From Streptomyces neyagawaensis (lineage in GTDB: Bacteria > Actinomycetota > Actinomycetes > Streptomycetales > Streptomycetaceae), in NCBI RefSeq assembly GCF_023516595.1, contig NZ_JAMGBG010000172.1, positions 1 to 51,016 of the forward strand: 51,016 nt of DNA. Reading direction: 5' to 3'. Shown here piece by piece: positions 27,025 to 36,059 of this stretch. The translations under genes were made by a program, and so were the position numbers. Below the pieces are notes generated by a model that did not search any database, was not told where the DNA came from, and saw only the letters and a list, made by a program, of their open reading frames with translations. Every line of letters starts with the position of its first letter. The first letter of the stretch is position 1.

Positions 27025-28851
27025 TCAGCCCAGGCGCTCCACCAGGGCCTGGTACTCGTCCCACAGTTCCTTCGGCGTGTGGTCACCGAAGGTGTTGAGG
27101 TGGTCGGGGACGAGCGACGCCTCCTCCCGCCACACCTCCTTGTCGACGGTCAGCAGGAAGTCCAGGTCGGAGGAGGACAGGTCCAGTCCGGCCGTGTCCA
27201 GGGCGGACGCCGTCGGCAGGATGCCGATCGGGGTCTCCACACCCTCCGCCTTGCCGTCCAGCCGCTCCACGATCCACTTCAGGACGCGACTGTTCTCGCC
27301 GAAGCCCGGCCAGACGAACTTGCCCTGGTCGTCCTTGCGGAACCAGTTGACGTAGTAGATCTTCGGCAGCTTCGACTGGTCCTTGTCCTTGGCCACGTCG
27401 ATCCAGTGGGCCATGTAGTCGCCCATGTTGTAGCCGCAGAACGGCAGCATCGCGAACGGGTCGCGGCGCAGCTCGCCGACCTTGCCCTCGGCCGCCGCCG
27501 TCTTCTCGGACGCCACGTTCGCGCCGAGGAAGACACCGTGGTTCCAGTCGAAGGACTCCGTCACCAGCGGTACGGCCGTGGCGCGGCGCCCACCGAAGAG
27601 GATCGCCGAGATCGGCACGCCCTTGGGGTCCTCCCACTCGGGCGCGATGATCGGGCACTGCGACGCGGGCACCGTGAAGCGGGCGTTGGGGTGGGCGGCC
27701 GGGGTCTCGGACGCCGGCGTCCACTCGTTGCCCTTCCAGTCCGTGAGGTGCTCCGGGGTCTCCTCCGTCATCCCCTCCCACCAGATGTCGCCGTCGTCGG
27801 TCAGCGCGACGTTGGTGAAGACCGAGTTGCCCCAGAGCGTCTTCATCGCGTTGGCGTTGGTGTGCTCACCGGTGCCGGGGGCGACGCCGAAGAACCCGGC
27901 CTCGGGGTTGATCGCGTAGAGCCGGCCGTCCTCGCCGAAGCGCATCCACGCGATGTCGTCGCCGATCGTCTCGACCGTCCAGCCGGATATCGTCGGCTCC
28001 AGCATCGCGAGGTTCGTCTTGCCGCACGCCGACGGGAACGCCGCCGCCACGTACTTCGACTCTCCGTGCGGCGGCGTGAGCTTGAGGATCAGCATGTGCT
28101 CCGCGAGCCAGCCCTCGTCGCGGGCCATGACGGAGGCGATGCGCAGGGCGTAGCACTTCTTGCCCAGCAGCGCGTTGCCGCCGTAGCCGGAGCCGTACGA
28201 CCAGATCTCGCGGCTCTCGGGGAAGTGGGAGATGTACTTGGTGCTGTTGCAGGGCCAGGGGACGTCCTCCTGGCCGGGCTCCAGCGGGGCGCCGAGGGTG
28301 TGCACGGCCTTCACGAAGAAGCCCTCGGAGCCCAGCTCGTCCAGGACCGGCTGCCCCATGCGCGTCATCGTGCGCATGGAGACGGCGACGTACGCGGAGT
28401 CCGTGATCTCGACGCCGATCGCGGAGAGCGGCGAGCCGAGGGGGCCCATGCAGAACGGGACGACGTACATCGTCCGGCCGCGCATCGAGCCGCGGAACAG
28501 GCCCTTCTCGCCCTGGAAGATGTCCCGCATCTCGGCGGGGGCCTTCCAGTGGTTGGTCGGACCCGCGTCCTCCTCCTTCTCCGAGCAGATGAACGTACGG
28601 TCCTCGACCCGGGCGACATCGGTCGGGTCGGAGGCCGCGTAGTAGGAGTTCGGGCGCTTGATGGCGTCGAGTTTTCGGAAGGTGCCCTTCTCGACGAGCT
28701 CCTCGCACAGGCGCTCGTACTCGGCCTCGGATCCGTCACACCAGACCACGTTGTCCGGCTGGGTCAGTTCGGCGATCTCGTTCACCCAGGAGATCAGTTC
28801 TCGGTGGGTGGTGGGGACGGTTGACGGGGGAGCCGCGATGTCGCGCGCCAC
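27025..28851 (-). CDS. pckG: Phosphoenolpyruvate carboxykinase (GTP)
   Basis: This encodes a 608-residue cytoplasmic enzyme that converts oxaloacetate and GTP to PEP, the entry to gluconeogenesis, and can also run anaplerotically. The GTP-type family is clear: FPSACGKTNLAML (the kinase-1a P-loop with its reactive cysteine), ETIGDDIAWMRFGEDG, INPEAGFFGVAPGTG, GVPISAILFGGRRATAVPLV, and the C-terminal KWIVERLDGKAEGVETPIG. The length is typical (about 600 residues). The start is GTG at 28849-28851 with TAGGAG 6 bp upstream. It is transcribed on its own, divergent from the hemolysin III-type gene. Confidence 0.97.
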   Translation of the reverse strand: MARDIAAPPSTVPTTHRELISWVNEIAELTQPDNVVWCDGSEAEYERLCEELVEKGTFRKLDAIKRPNSYYAASDPTDVARVEDRTFICSEKEEDAGPTNHWKAPAEMRDIFQGEKGLFRGSMRGRTMYVVPFCMGPLGSPLSAIGVEITDSAYVAVSMRTMTRMGQPVLDELGSEGFFVKAVHTLGAPLEPGQEDVPWPCNSTKYISHFPESREIWSYGSGYGGNALLGKKCYALRIASVMARDEGWLAEHMLILKLTPPHGESKYVAAAFPSACGKTNLAMLEPTISGWTVETIGDDIAWMRFGEDGRLYAINPEAGFFGVAPGTGEHTNANAMKTLWGNSVFTNVALTDDGDIWWEGMTEETPEHLTDWKGNEWTPASETPAAHPNARFTVPASQCPIIAPEWEDPKGVPISAILFGGRRATAVPLVTESFDWNHGVFLGANVASEKTAAAEGKVGELRRDPFAMLPFCGYNMGDYMAHWIDVAKDKDQSKLPKIYYVNWFRKDDQGKFVWPGFGENSRVLKWIVERLDGKAEGVETPIGILPTASALDTAGLDLSSSDLDFLLTVDKEVWREEASLVPDHLNTFGDHTPKELWDEYQALVERLG

Positions 28852-29192
28852 GATTGCTCCTAAATGAGGGGTTTTTTGTTGGAGGCCCCGTGGGGGCTGC
28901 GGCCCGGATGCTTCACGGGTTGGATCTTTGGGCGCTCATCCGGTGCCGACCGCACTCATTTGATCATCCGACGAGAGTGCCCATATGTCCAGAGGGCCTC
29001 ACACCTGAGCACCGTGAGTATCGCCACTCATCCGTTCCGTTGCCGGAGGTTTCCGTGGGTCACCACTGCTTCACCGTGGGTATCCGGGAATTCACTCAGG
29101 CATCCCCGATCCGACGTTCGCGTGAGAGGATGGCCACTTCCGGCCGTTCGAACGGCCCGCACCGTCCCGCAAGTTACGGTTCCGTAGGTACC

Positions 29193-29960
29193 ATGCCGGA
29201 CATGACTGCGTCCGTCCCCGACGCGCACACGGAGACGCCGGCCGATCGCCGCCGTCCGGACGCGCGTTCCTTGCCGCACCAGATCGCCCACCAGATCAGT
29301 CACCAGATCTCGGACGAACTCCACGAGATAAAGCCCAAGCTGCGCGGCTGGCTGCACCTCGGTATGTTCCCGGCCGTACTCGTCGCCGGCCTGGTGCTCA
29401 CCGCGCTCGCGGACTCGACCCGGGGGCGCATCGCCTGCGGTATCTACGTACTCACCGCCTGCCTGCTGTTCGGCGTGAGCGCGCTGTACCACCGGGGCAA
29501 CTGGAGCCCCCGTATGGACGGCATCCTGCGCCGGCTCGACCACGCGAACATCTTCCTGATCATCGCGGGTACGTACACGCCCCTGACCATGCTGCTCCTG
29601 CCCGAGACCAAGGGGCAGTGGCTGCTGTGGGGCATCTGGGGCGCGGCGCTCGCGGGCATCGTCTTCCGGGTCTTCTGGGTCGGCGCCCCGCGCTGGCTCT
29701 ACACGCCCTGCTACATCGCGATGGGCTGGGCCGCGGTCTTCTTCCTGCCCGACTTCATGCGGACCGGCGGCATCGCCGTCCTGGTCCTCGTGGTGGTCGG
29801 CGGGCTCCTCTACAGCGCCGGCGGCGTGATCTACGGCATCAAGAAGCCGAATCCCTCCCCGAGGTGGTTCGGCTTCCACGAGGTCTTCCACTCGCTGACG
29901 CTCGCCGCGTTCGTGGTGCACTACGTCGGTATCTCGCTGGTGGCGTACCAGCACGCGTAG
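29193..29960 (+). CDS. Hemolysin III / TrhA family membrane protein (PAQR-like)
   Basis: This encodes a 255-residue protein with a hydrophilic, His/Gln-rich N terminus and seven predicted transmembrane helices. Family motifs are present: SALYHRGNWSPR (with the conserved S-x3-H-type residue), LDHANIFLIIAGTYTP, and near the C terminus FGFHEVFHSLTLAAFVVHY, which holds the histidines proposed to bind zinc. In other bacteria TrhA-type proteins affect membrane energetics and fluidity; haemolysis is not established for most. An alternative start is the in-frame ATG at 29202. Three hairpins follow the stop. Confidence 0.9.
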   Translation: MPDMTASVPDAHTETPADRRRPDARSLPHQIAHQISHQISDELHEIKPKLRGWLHLGMFPAVLVAGLVLTALADSTRGRIACGIYVLTACLLFGVSALYHRGNWSPRMDGILRRLDHANIFLIIAGTYTPLTMLLLPETKGQWLLWGIWGAALAGIVFRVFWVGAPRWLYTPCYIAMGWAAVFFLPDFMRTGGIAVLVLVVVGGLLYSAGGVIYGIKKPNPSPRWFGFHEVFHSLTLAAFVVHYVGISLVAYQHA

Positions 29961-30045
29961 CGGTTCGGACGAACCGGTACGCGGAGCGGATCGGGTTGCG
30001 TCCGCTCCGCTCCTTGACGGCCACGGCTTCCCGCCGTGGCCGTTT
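29961..30045 (+). terminator. Three consecutive hairpins ending in an intrinsic terminator
   Basis: Directly after the hemolysin III-type stop are CGGTTC/GAACCG (29961-29976), then a 10-bp perfect stem GCGGAGCGGA/TCCGCTCCGC (29981-30010), then a second 10-bp perfect stem ACGGCCACGG/CCGTGGCCGT (30017-30043) that runs into TTT. The last has the form of a classical rho-independent terminator, which is unusual in such GC-rich DNA. Confidence 0.8.
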
Positions 30046-30159
30046 GTCCTTCCCGTGGGGCGGGCCGGCGGGGGCGGCGCGAGGGCCTGGGGAGGCGGGC
30101 TGCGGGGGCGGGCGGGGGCGGTCCGCGGGCATGGTGGCGCCGGAGGCCGATGGCCGAGA

Positions 30160-30798
30160 ATGAGCCGCATGAGCCCCGCACGCACGTCTCCCCCCACCGA
30201 CGGCCCCCAGCTGGGACTCCGTGAGCGGAAAAAGATCAAGACCCGGACGGCGATCCGCGACGCCACCTACGCGTTGATCAAGGAACACGGCTACGACGCC
30301 ACCACGATCGAGCAGATCGCGGACCGCGCCGAGGTCTCGCCGTCCACGGTCTTCCGCTACTTCCCCACCAAGGAGGACATCGTCGTCACCGACGAGTACG
30401 ACCCGGTCCTCCTGGCGGAACTCGCCGGGCGGCCGGTGGACGAGCCGTGGGTCGACTCGCTGCGGCACGTCACGAAGAAGGCCCTCGGCTTCGGGCTGGA
30501 GCGGGAGCCGGAGATCACCCGGCTGCGGGCCCGTCTGATGGCCACCGTCCCCGCCGTACGGAGCCGCATGGTGGAGAGCATGGCCGTCACCGGCCGGCGG
30601 ATCGCCGAGGCCGTCTCCGCGCGCACCGGCCTCGACCGGGACAGCCTGGAGGTGCGGGTCTTCACGATGTCCCTCGTCGGCGGACTCGCGGAGATCACCC
30701 TCTACTGGGCCGAGAACGACTTCCGCGACGACCCCGCCGACCTCGTCGACCGTGCCCTGGCCGTCCTGGAACACGGCCTCGCTCCCGGAAAACCCTGA
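30160..30798 (+). CDS. TetR family transcriptional regulator
   Basis: This encodes a repressor-type protein of about 212 residues. The N-terminal DNA-binding domain reads RERKKIKTRTAIRDATYALI then DATTIEQIADRAEVSPSTVF and RYFPTKEDIVV, the standard TetR helix-turn-helix. The C-terminal ligand domain has the MRTVTR-like RLRARLMATVPAVRSRM segment common in actinobacterial TetR proteins of the AcrR type. The start is uncertain: ATG 30160 is used (GGAGG is 13 bp upstream), and ATG 30169 is in frame. It is followed 34 bp later by a Mut7-C gene and may be co-transcribed with it. Its target is not apparent; no exporter lies adjacent. Confidence 0.88.
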   Translation: MSRMSPARTSPPTDGPQLGLRERKKIKTRTAIRDATYALIKEHGYDATTIEQIADRAEVSPSTVFRYFPTKEDIVVTDEYDPVLLAELAGRPVDEPWVDSLRHVTKKALGFGLEREPEITRLRARLMATVPAVRSRMVESMAVTGRRIAEAVSARTGLDRDSLEVRVFTMSLVGGLAEITLYWAENDFRDDPADLVDRALAVLEHGLAPGKP

Positions 30799-30832
30799 GG
30801 TCACCCGCCCTCCGCCATGCCATCCTGACCAG

Positions 30833-31564
30833 GTGAACGGTCCCGAGATCCACGTCGAAGTCGCTCCCGAGCTGGCCCTGTTCGTGCCGCACCATCGCCG
30901 CGGCGGCGCGACCGCCCTCGCCACGGACGGAGTCTCCACGCTCGGCCATGTCGTCGAGTCGCTGGGCGTCCCGCTGACGGAGGTCGGGACGCTGGTCGTG
31001 GACGGCCGCGAGGTGCCGGTGTCGCATGTGCCGGCGGCCGGCGAGTCCGTGACCGTACGCCCGGTCGAGCGCCCCCAACGCGTACCGGGCGCCCCGCTCC
31101 GCTTCCTCCTGGACGTCCACCTCGGCACGCTCGCGCGGCGGCTCCGGCTGCTCGGCGTCGACACGGCGTACGAGTCGACCGACATCGGCGACCCGGCGCT
31201 CGCCACGCGGTCCGCCGCCGAGCGGCGTGTGATGCTCAGCCGCGACCGGGGGCTGCTGCGGCGGCGTGAGCTGTGGGCGGGGGCGTACATCTACAGCACA
31301 CAGCCGGACGAGCAACTGAGCGACGTACTGGACCGTTTCGCGCCGGAGCTGCGGCCGTGGACCCGCTGCACCGCCTGCAACGGACTGCTGAGGCCGGCCA
31401 CGAAGGAAGAGGTCGCCGACCGCCTGGAGCACGGCACGCGGCGGTCGTACGACGTGTTCGCGCAGTGCGGCGACTGCGGACGGGCGTACTGGAAGGGCGC
31501 GCACCACGAGCAGCTGGAGGCGATCGTGCGGGAGGCGTTGAGGACGCGCACCCAGGCGGGTTAG
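30833..31564 (+). CDS. ThiS/MoaD-like and Mut7-C RNase domain protein
   Basis: This encodes a 243-residue cytoplasmic protein with two domains. Residues about 1-80 resemble a ubiquitin-like ThiS/MoaD fold (PEIHVEVAPELALFVP, GVPLTEVGTLVVDGREVPVS), without the C-terminal GG used for sulfur transfer. Residues about 85-240 are a Mut7-C PIN-like domain: FLLDVHLGTLARRLRLLGVD, MLSRDRGLLRR, then a zinc ribbon formed by CTACNGLLRPA and CGDCGRAYWKGAHHEQL. Fusions of this type are known in actinobacteria, and RNA cleavage is predicted but unproven. The start is GTG at 30833, just after the TetR gene. Confidence 0.88.
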   Translation: MNGPEIHVEVAPELALFVPHHRRGGATALATDGVSTLGHVVESLGVPLTEVGTLVVDGREVPVSHVPAAGESVTVRPVERPQRVPGAPLRFLLDVHLGTLARRLRLLGVDTAYESTDIGDPALATRSAAERRVMLSRDRGLLRRRELWAGAYIYSTQPDEQLSDVLDRFAPELRPWTRCTACNGLLRPATKEEVADRLEHGTRRSYDVFAQCGDCGRAYWKGAHHEQLEAIVREALRTRTQAG

Positions 31565-31632
31565 TACGGCAGCCGATCACGCGGCGGTGGCGCCCGTGCC
31601 GGGCCGTCGGCGGGTGCGTGCCGTCGGTGGTG

Positions 31633-32052
31633 TCAGTGGTGGAGGACCATCTCCTTCGCCCGGCGGTACTCCTCGTCGGTGATGTCGCCCTTGGCCCGGA
31701 TCTCGGAGAGCTTGGCGAGTTGCTCCGCCTCGTCGGCGGGGCCGGCGGTGCCGACGGTCTCGCGTACGTACTGGTCCGTCTCCCGCAGCTTGGCCCGGAC
31801 GTGGTCCTGTTCACGCCGGCCCATGTCCTTGCCCCGGGCGATGACGTAGACGAAGACGCCCAGGAACGGCAGGACGAGCGCGAAGAGCAGCCAGCCCGCC
31901 TTGGCCCAGCCGCTCAGCCCGTCGTCCCGGAAGATGTCGACGACCACGCGGAACAGCAGGAAGAACCACATGACCCACAGGAAGATCCACAGGATCGTCC
32001 AGAAGGCCCCCAGGAGGGGGTAGTCGTAGGCCAGGTTCACGGTGCTTTCCAT
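31633..32052 (-). CDS. Membrane protein with PLDc_N-like and SHOCT domains
   Basis: This encodes a 139-residue protein with two transmembrane helices in the first 70 residues (FWTILWIFLWVMWFFLLFRV and AGWLLFALVLPFLGVFVYVI), which resemble the PLD-nuclease N-terminal domain family. An acidic linker and a C-terminal SHOCT motif follow (LAKLSEIRAKGDITDEEYRR), a short helix pair thought to mediate oligomerisation. It lies 66 bp downstream of another membrane protein on the same strand. The SHOCT unit closely resembles that of the protein encoded at 35074. Confidence 0.85.
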   Translation of the reverse strand: MESTVNLAYDYPLLGAFWTILWIFLWVMWFFLLFRVVVDIFRDDGLSGWAKAGWLLFALVLPFLGVFVYVIARGKDMGRREQDHVRAKLRETDQYVRETVGTAGPADEAEQLAKLSEIRAKGDITDEEYRRAKEMVLHH

Positions 32053-32118
32053 GGTTTCTCCTGTCGTGTGTGTACGCCTTCGGGAGGGCCGGCGTCAGGC
32101 GGGGGCCGGCCCTCGGCG

Positions 32119-33483
32119 TCACGCGGGGGTGGGTGCCGACCGGCCGTCGGCGGATGGGCGTCGCTCCGGCCCGGAGGCCGCCGCGAGTATGCCGAGGATG
32201 ATCAGTACGAGGACGACGATGCCGAGGATGAGGGCCACGGCCCCGGGGGTGGGGTAGTTCCACAGCACCAGGGCGAGCGCGCCGCCGCCGATGGCGATAC
32301 CGGTGGTCCACTTGACGTGGGCGGCCAGCCAGCGGCCGGTCTCGCCGGTGCGCAGACCCTGGCGCGCCATGGCCCGCCCGGTGGCGCCGGTCGCCTTCGC
32401 CGCCGTCTCTCTGACCCACCGGGCAGGGCGCGAGGGTCCGTACAGGTACGCGGCCAGCGCCGTGATCACCGCGATGACCAGGACCGTGACCGTGCTGTTC
32501 TTGAGGAAGCGGATGAAGGTGTCGTAGATGTCGGCTGCGGCGTTCTTCGGCAGGACGCTCGACGGGACGGAGTCCAGATAGACCGACCGCATCACGGCGA
32601 GGCCGACGAGCAGCACGATCATCATGATCCCGATGCCGATCGCCGTCGCCATCAGCGCCACGCGGTGCCTGGGCGCGCTCCATATGGCGAGCGCCGACAG
32701 GACGAGCACCAGGACGGGGAGCCAGGTGCCGACGATGTCCAGCAGGCGCATGGCGTCCTGGGCCTCGTTCAGTTTGTCGGTCTTCAACAAGGTGACCTTC
32801 TTGTCGACGTCAGGGATCTTCGACGCCTGATCGAAACCCGCATTCACCAGCTCTTTCTTGACCTCCTCGATGAGGGTGCCGATATTCAGGTCGATGCTGT
32901 CGGTGCCGGCCTGGATCGCGCTGTCGCCCTCGCCGGTGAGGACCTTGACCACGGCGGCGTGGGCCCGGCGGTTGGCGTTGTCCCACACCTCGGAGAACTG
33001 GTCGCTCGTCACCACCCTGTTCACGACGGAGTGCACGGCCGAGCTGAGCGCGCTCTTCAGCGGCCCGGTGAGCGCATCGGCGCCCTGGACCACCTGGGGC
33101 GGCGCCCCTTCCTTCTGCAGGGTCCGTCCGATGGCGTCGGTGAAGGCGGCGACGTCGACGCTGTCGACCACGCGCTTGGTGAGCCGGTCGGTCACGGTGT
33201 TCTGGACGGAGGGCTTCGTCGCGATGGGGGCGACGGTCTGGACGTAACGGTCGGTGTCCGACACCTCGGAGTCCACCCAGGCGGCGACCACGGCGAGCGG
33301 CGCCAACAGGAAGGCCACGAGCAGCAGTACGGAGGTGACCGCGTACCGCAGACGCCGGTGGCGGCCGTGGGCGGCCTTGCGCAGCCGTTCGTACTCGTCG
33401 CGTTCCGTAGCACTCAACGGAGGTTCGCCGACCGGACGGCCGGCACCTTCGGAAGCAGATGAAGAGCCACCGGAAGCAGCCAT
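32119..33483 (-). CDS. Large-loop integral membrane protein of unknown function
   Basis: This encodes a 454-residue protein. A charged cytoplasmic N terminus leads to one helix (YAVTSVLLLVAFLLAPLAVVAA), then an external domain of about 190 residues beginning WVDSEVSDTDRYVQTVAPIA. Two helices follow near residues 250-300, then one near 325-345 and two near 385-430. The external domain is helical and contains repeated VV/VT-D patterns but no catalytic motif I recognise. The ATG at 33481-33483 has AGGGGAG at a good distance. The pattern is shared by conserved actinobacterial membrane proteins without assigned function. It is likely co-transcribed with the SHOCT gene downstream. Confidence 0.82.
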   Translation of the reverse strand: MAASGGSSSASEGAGRPVGEPPLSATERDEYERLRKAAHGRHRRLRYAVTSVLLLVAFLLAPLAVVAAWVDSEVSDTDRYVQTVAPIATKPSVQNTVTDRLTKRVVDSVDVAAFTDAIGRTLQKEGAPPQVVQGADALTGPLKSALSSAVHSVVNRVVTSDQFSEVWDNANRRAHAAVVKVLTGEGDSAIQAGTDSIDLNIGTLIEEVKKELVNAGFDQASKIPDVDKKVTLLKTDKLNEAQDAMRLLDIVGTWLPVLVLVLSALAIWSAPRHRVALMATAIGIGIMMIVLLVGLAVMRSVYLDSVPSSVLPKNAAADIYDTFIRFLKNSTVTVLVIAVITALAAYLYGPSRPARWVRETAAKATGATGRAMARQGLRTGETGRWLAAHVKWTTGIAIGGGALALVLWNYPTPGAVALILGIVVLVLIILGILAAASGPERRPSADGRSAPTPA

Positions 33484-33731
33484 GGAACTCCCCTTGGCGG
33501 ACGGGCACTCGGCTGAGTGCAGGGCAGGGGCAGGGGTACGGCAGGTGAGGGGGTCGTGGTGTCGGCTGTCGGCGGCTTCGTCGTCGCCGGCGGTTGTCGC
33601 GGCGGGCCGAGTCAGCCGGCTTGGCGGTGGCGGGCCGGGTGCGTTCGGCCGGGCGAGCAGGTGGGGGGCTGGCGAGCCGGTCGGGGGGCGGGCTGGGCGA
33701 GCGGGTCGGCGAGCCGGTCGGGGGCGGTGCC

Positions 33732-34064
33732 TCAGGCCTCTTCCAGGGCCTTGCCGAACTCGCGCAGCATCCGGCTGTGATGGCTGTGGGCGAGTTGGTG
33801 TCCGACGGCCAGGACCAGCGCCACCGGCCACTCGATGATCTCGCACGCCGCCAGGACGCCTACGCCTGCCAGGAAGGCGAGTTGGTCGGGTGGGAGCAGT
33901 TCGATACGGGCACCGAACACGTCGAGTGTCACGGCGTAGTGGGTGACAGCGTGTTCCGCCGCCCCGCTCGGTGTCGCCGCATCCATGTCCGGGGTGCTGC
34001 GGGGCAGGGGGCTGGCCTCCTGTGGGGTGACGGTTGACGCGGTCATGGTTGCCGTCCGATCCAT
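33732..34064 (-). CDS. Small hydrophobic-core protein of unknown function
   Basis: This encodes 110 residues. The N-terminal half is Thr/Ala/Pro-rich. A hydrophobic central segment (LAFLAGVGVLAACEIIEWPV ALVLAVG) could form one or two membrane helices, and a C-terminal HQLAHSHHSRMLREFGKALE segment is His-rich. An in-frame ATG at 34046 (MTASTVTP) is an alternative start. No family was recognised. The gene lies upstream of the large-loop membrane protein, with about 250 bp between, and may share in the same stress-type cluster. Confidence 0.62.
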   Translation of the reverse strand: MDRTATMTASTVTPQEASPLPRSTPDMDAATPSGAAEHAVTHYAVTLDVFGARIELLPPDQLAFLAGVGVLAACEIIEWPVALVLAVGHQLAHSHHSRMLREFGKALEEA

Positions 34065-34551
34065 CGTCGATCACGACCCATCGGCGATGTGTCTTGGCAG
34101 GTATCTCCGGACTTGACCACTTTAGCCAGGCTGGTCGGGTGACGCATGGCGAGTGCCGTCTGCGCTGTGCGGGTGCGCTCCGCCGCAGGTCACGCCGCCG
34201 AAGGGGACCGATATGCGGATCCTGGCGGTGGGTGGTGCACTGGATGAGGGCGCGGTGGTGTCGGAGGGGAAGCGACAGGGACACGCCGGGAACGCCGGAC
34301 GCGGTGGGTGTGCCGGGGCGCGTGAGGGCATCCGGAGGCGGCGTGACGGGGGCGTCATCGCACCCCGGGCTTGCCCGCCCCACCCTCCTCCCGAGCCCCA
34401 GCGCCTCCCGGTGCTCTCGCCGTCCCCCCGCCGACCCGCCCTCCCGGCCCTGCCCAACCCATCTCGAGTTCGGCGGCACAACCACTACGCGATGCGGGGG
34501 GCAAGCAGTACTCGGATCGGATCGCGATCGTCCGGATCAGGAGGAGTTGCC
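34065..34551. other. 487-bp divergent intergenic region
   Basis: This separates the minus-strand small protein from the plus-strand DUF6325 gene. Several open frames cross it, but all are Pro/Arg-rich with no ribosome-binding site and no recognisable pattern. A TTGACC near 34113 could be a -35 element without a clear -10. The AT-rich patch near 34118-34128 is the best promoter candidate. Nothing else is recognised. Confidence 0.4.
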
Positions 34552-35040
34552 GTGAGCAGCGAAAGCGACGTATTCGACGACATCGGTCCCGTTGACTACC
34601 TGGTGGTCGAATACCCGGGCGGACGCCCCACGGGAGAGGCCCTGCCGTACCTCGTCGACCTGGTCGACCGTGGGCTGATCCGCATCCTCGACCTCGTCTT
34701 CCTCCGCAAGGGCGAGGACGGTTCCGTGGCGGCGGTCGACATCGTCGAGCTGAGCCGGGAGATGGACACGGGCCTCACGGTGTTCGAGGGCGCGACGTCG
34801 GGACTGCTCGGTCAGGACGACATCGAAGAGGCCGGGCAGGCGATCGGGGCCGGCAGCACGGCCGCGATCCTGATGTACGAGAACCGCTGGGCCGCGCCCT
34901 TCGCCCGAGCACTGCGGCGCAACGGCGCCCGGCTGGTGGCCGTCGGAAGGATCCCCGTCCAAGAGCTCGTCGCGGCGCTGGACTCGGTGGAGGCCGACGC
35001 AGAGGCCGGGGCCGGGACCGGGGCCGGCACCGGTTCGTGA
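34552..35040 (+). CDS. DUF6325 family protein (DUF1269-like)
   Basis: This encodes 162 residues beginning GPVDYLVVEYPGGRPTGEAL, with RILDLVFLRKGEDGSVAAVD and ELVAALDSVEA later. This is the pattern of a small alpha/beta family of actinobacterial proteins related to DUF1269 membrane-associated proteins. A Gly-rich middle (DIEEAGQAIGAGSTAAILMY) could fold against the membrane. The GTG at 34552 follows a near-perfect AGGAGGAG. It is the first gene of a short run with a SHOCT protein (33 bp on), a GAP-family protein and a DUF7144-type protein. Its function is unknown; in related genomes such genes often sit in general-stress clusters. Confidence 0.82.
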   Translation: MSSESDVFDDIGPVDYLVVEYPGGRPTGEALPYLVDLVDRGLIRILDLVFLRKGEDGSVAAVDIVELSREMDTGLTVFEGATSGLLGQDDIEEAGQAIGAGSTAAILMYENRWAAPFARALRRNGARLVAVGRIPVQELVAALDSVEADAEAGAGTGAGTGS

Positions 35041-35073
35041 CAGTACGCAGAGCACAGCCAGGAGGTGCCGATC

Positions 35074-35379
35074 ATGCCAGGTCTCATTCGCGGCGTAGCC
35101 CGCACCGCCGTCGTCGCGGGCACGGCGACGGCGGTGTCGAACCGCGTGTCCCGCCGTCAGGCGGGCCGGTGGGCTCAGCAGGACGCCCAGGAGTACGCGC
35201 CGCAGTCAGCCCCCGCTCCGTACGCGGCACAGGAGGCTCCACCACCCGCGACTCAGTCCTCGGTGCTGTCCTCGGCGGACAAGATCGACCAGTTGAAGGA
35301 GCTGGGTGAGCTGAAGGCGCAAGGGGTGCTGACCGAGGAGGAGTTCCAAGAGCAGAAGCGCGCCGTTCTCAGCGGGTGA
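35074..35379 (+). CDS. SHOCT domain protein
   Basis: This encodes 101 residues. The N-terminal part (RGVARTAVVAGTATAVSNRV) is weakly hydrophobic, followed by SRRQAGRWAQQDAQEYAPQS and a Pro/Ala/Gln linker. The C-terminal SHOCT motif reads DKIDQLKELGELKAQGVLTE then EEFQEQKRAVL. The ATG at 35074 is chosen because GGAGG lies 8 bp upstream; the GTG at 35065 overlaps that site. It lies between the DUF6325 and GAP-family genes with very short gaps, so one transcript is likely. Confidence 0.87.
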   Translation: MPGLIRGVARTAVVAGTATAVSNRVSRRQAGRWAQQDAQEYAPQSAPAPYAAQEAPPPATQSSVLSSADKIDQLKELGELKAQGVLTEEEFQEQKRAVLSG

Positions 35380-35388
35380 CGACCAGTC

Positions 35389-36021
35389 ATGGACGGACTT
35401 CAGATTCTTCCGCTCGCCATCACCATGATGGTCGGGCCGCAGATCATCTCGGCCATCATCTTCGTGACCACGCCCAGAGCGATACAGGTGTCCCTGGGGT
35501 TCCTGGCCGGCATCACCCTCGCGACGACGGCCGGCGTGGCCATCATGATGGGCCTCGCGGCCGCTCTCGACAACGTCGTCGACTTCGGTGACTCCTCCGA
35601 CAACGGCTCCGTCGGTCACATCATCCAATACGTGCTGGTGGCGCTTCTGGCAGCGGCCGCGCTGAAGAACTGGATCAAGCGCGAGAGCGTCGAACCGCCC
35701 AAGTGGCTCGGCACGTTGATGAACGCGGACCCGCGCAAGGCGTTCAAGGTCGGGCTGATGGTCATCCTGGTGATGCCCTCCGACCTCGTGATCATGATGA
35801 CCGTGGGGGTCAACCTGATCCACTCCGACGCGTCGTTCGTCGCGGCGCTGCCGTTCATCGGCTTGACCATCCTCGTCGCGGCGCTACCGCTGCTGATCCG
35901 GATGCTGTTCGGCCATCACGCGGAAGCGGCCATGCCCAAGATCCGCGACTGGACGAACACGCACAGCTGGCTTGTGAACATCATCGTGTGCGTGGTCTTC
36001 ATCATCCTGATCCTCGCTTGA
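35389..36021 (+). CDS. GAP-family (Sap-like) membrane protein
   Basis: This encodes a 210-residue polytopic membrane protein with six predicted helices. It matches the GAP/peptidoglycolipid-addressing family, related to the mycobacterial Sap protein that helps move sulfolipid and glycopeptidolipid to the surface. Typical features are a helix with P-x-x-x-x-A-I near the start (LPLAITMMVGPQIISAIIFV), ADPRKAFKVGLMVILVMPSD in the middle, and RMLFGHHAEAAMPKIRDWTN before the last helix. It starts 9 bp after the SHOCT gene. The cargo in this organism is unknown. Confidence 0.85.
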   Translation: MDGLQILPLAITMMVGPQIISAIIFVTTPRAIQVSLGFLAGITLATTAGVAIMMGLAAALDNVVDFGDSSDNGSVGHIIQYVLVALLAAAALKNWIKRESVEPPKWLGTLMNADPRKAFKVGLMVILVMPSDLVIMMTVGVNLIHSDASFVAALPFIGLTILVAALPLLIRMLFGHHAEAAMPKIRDWTNTHSWLVNIIVCVVFIILILA

Positions 36022-36059
36022 CACCGGTGAACCACGCTCAAGTGACAGGGAGACACACC

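Noticed and set aside
26854..28824. 656-codon plus-strand frame opposite pckG
   Set aside because: pckG on the other strand has full-length family conservation; the antisense frame is Gly/Arg/Val-rich with no motif.
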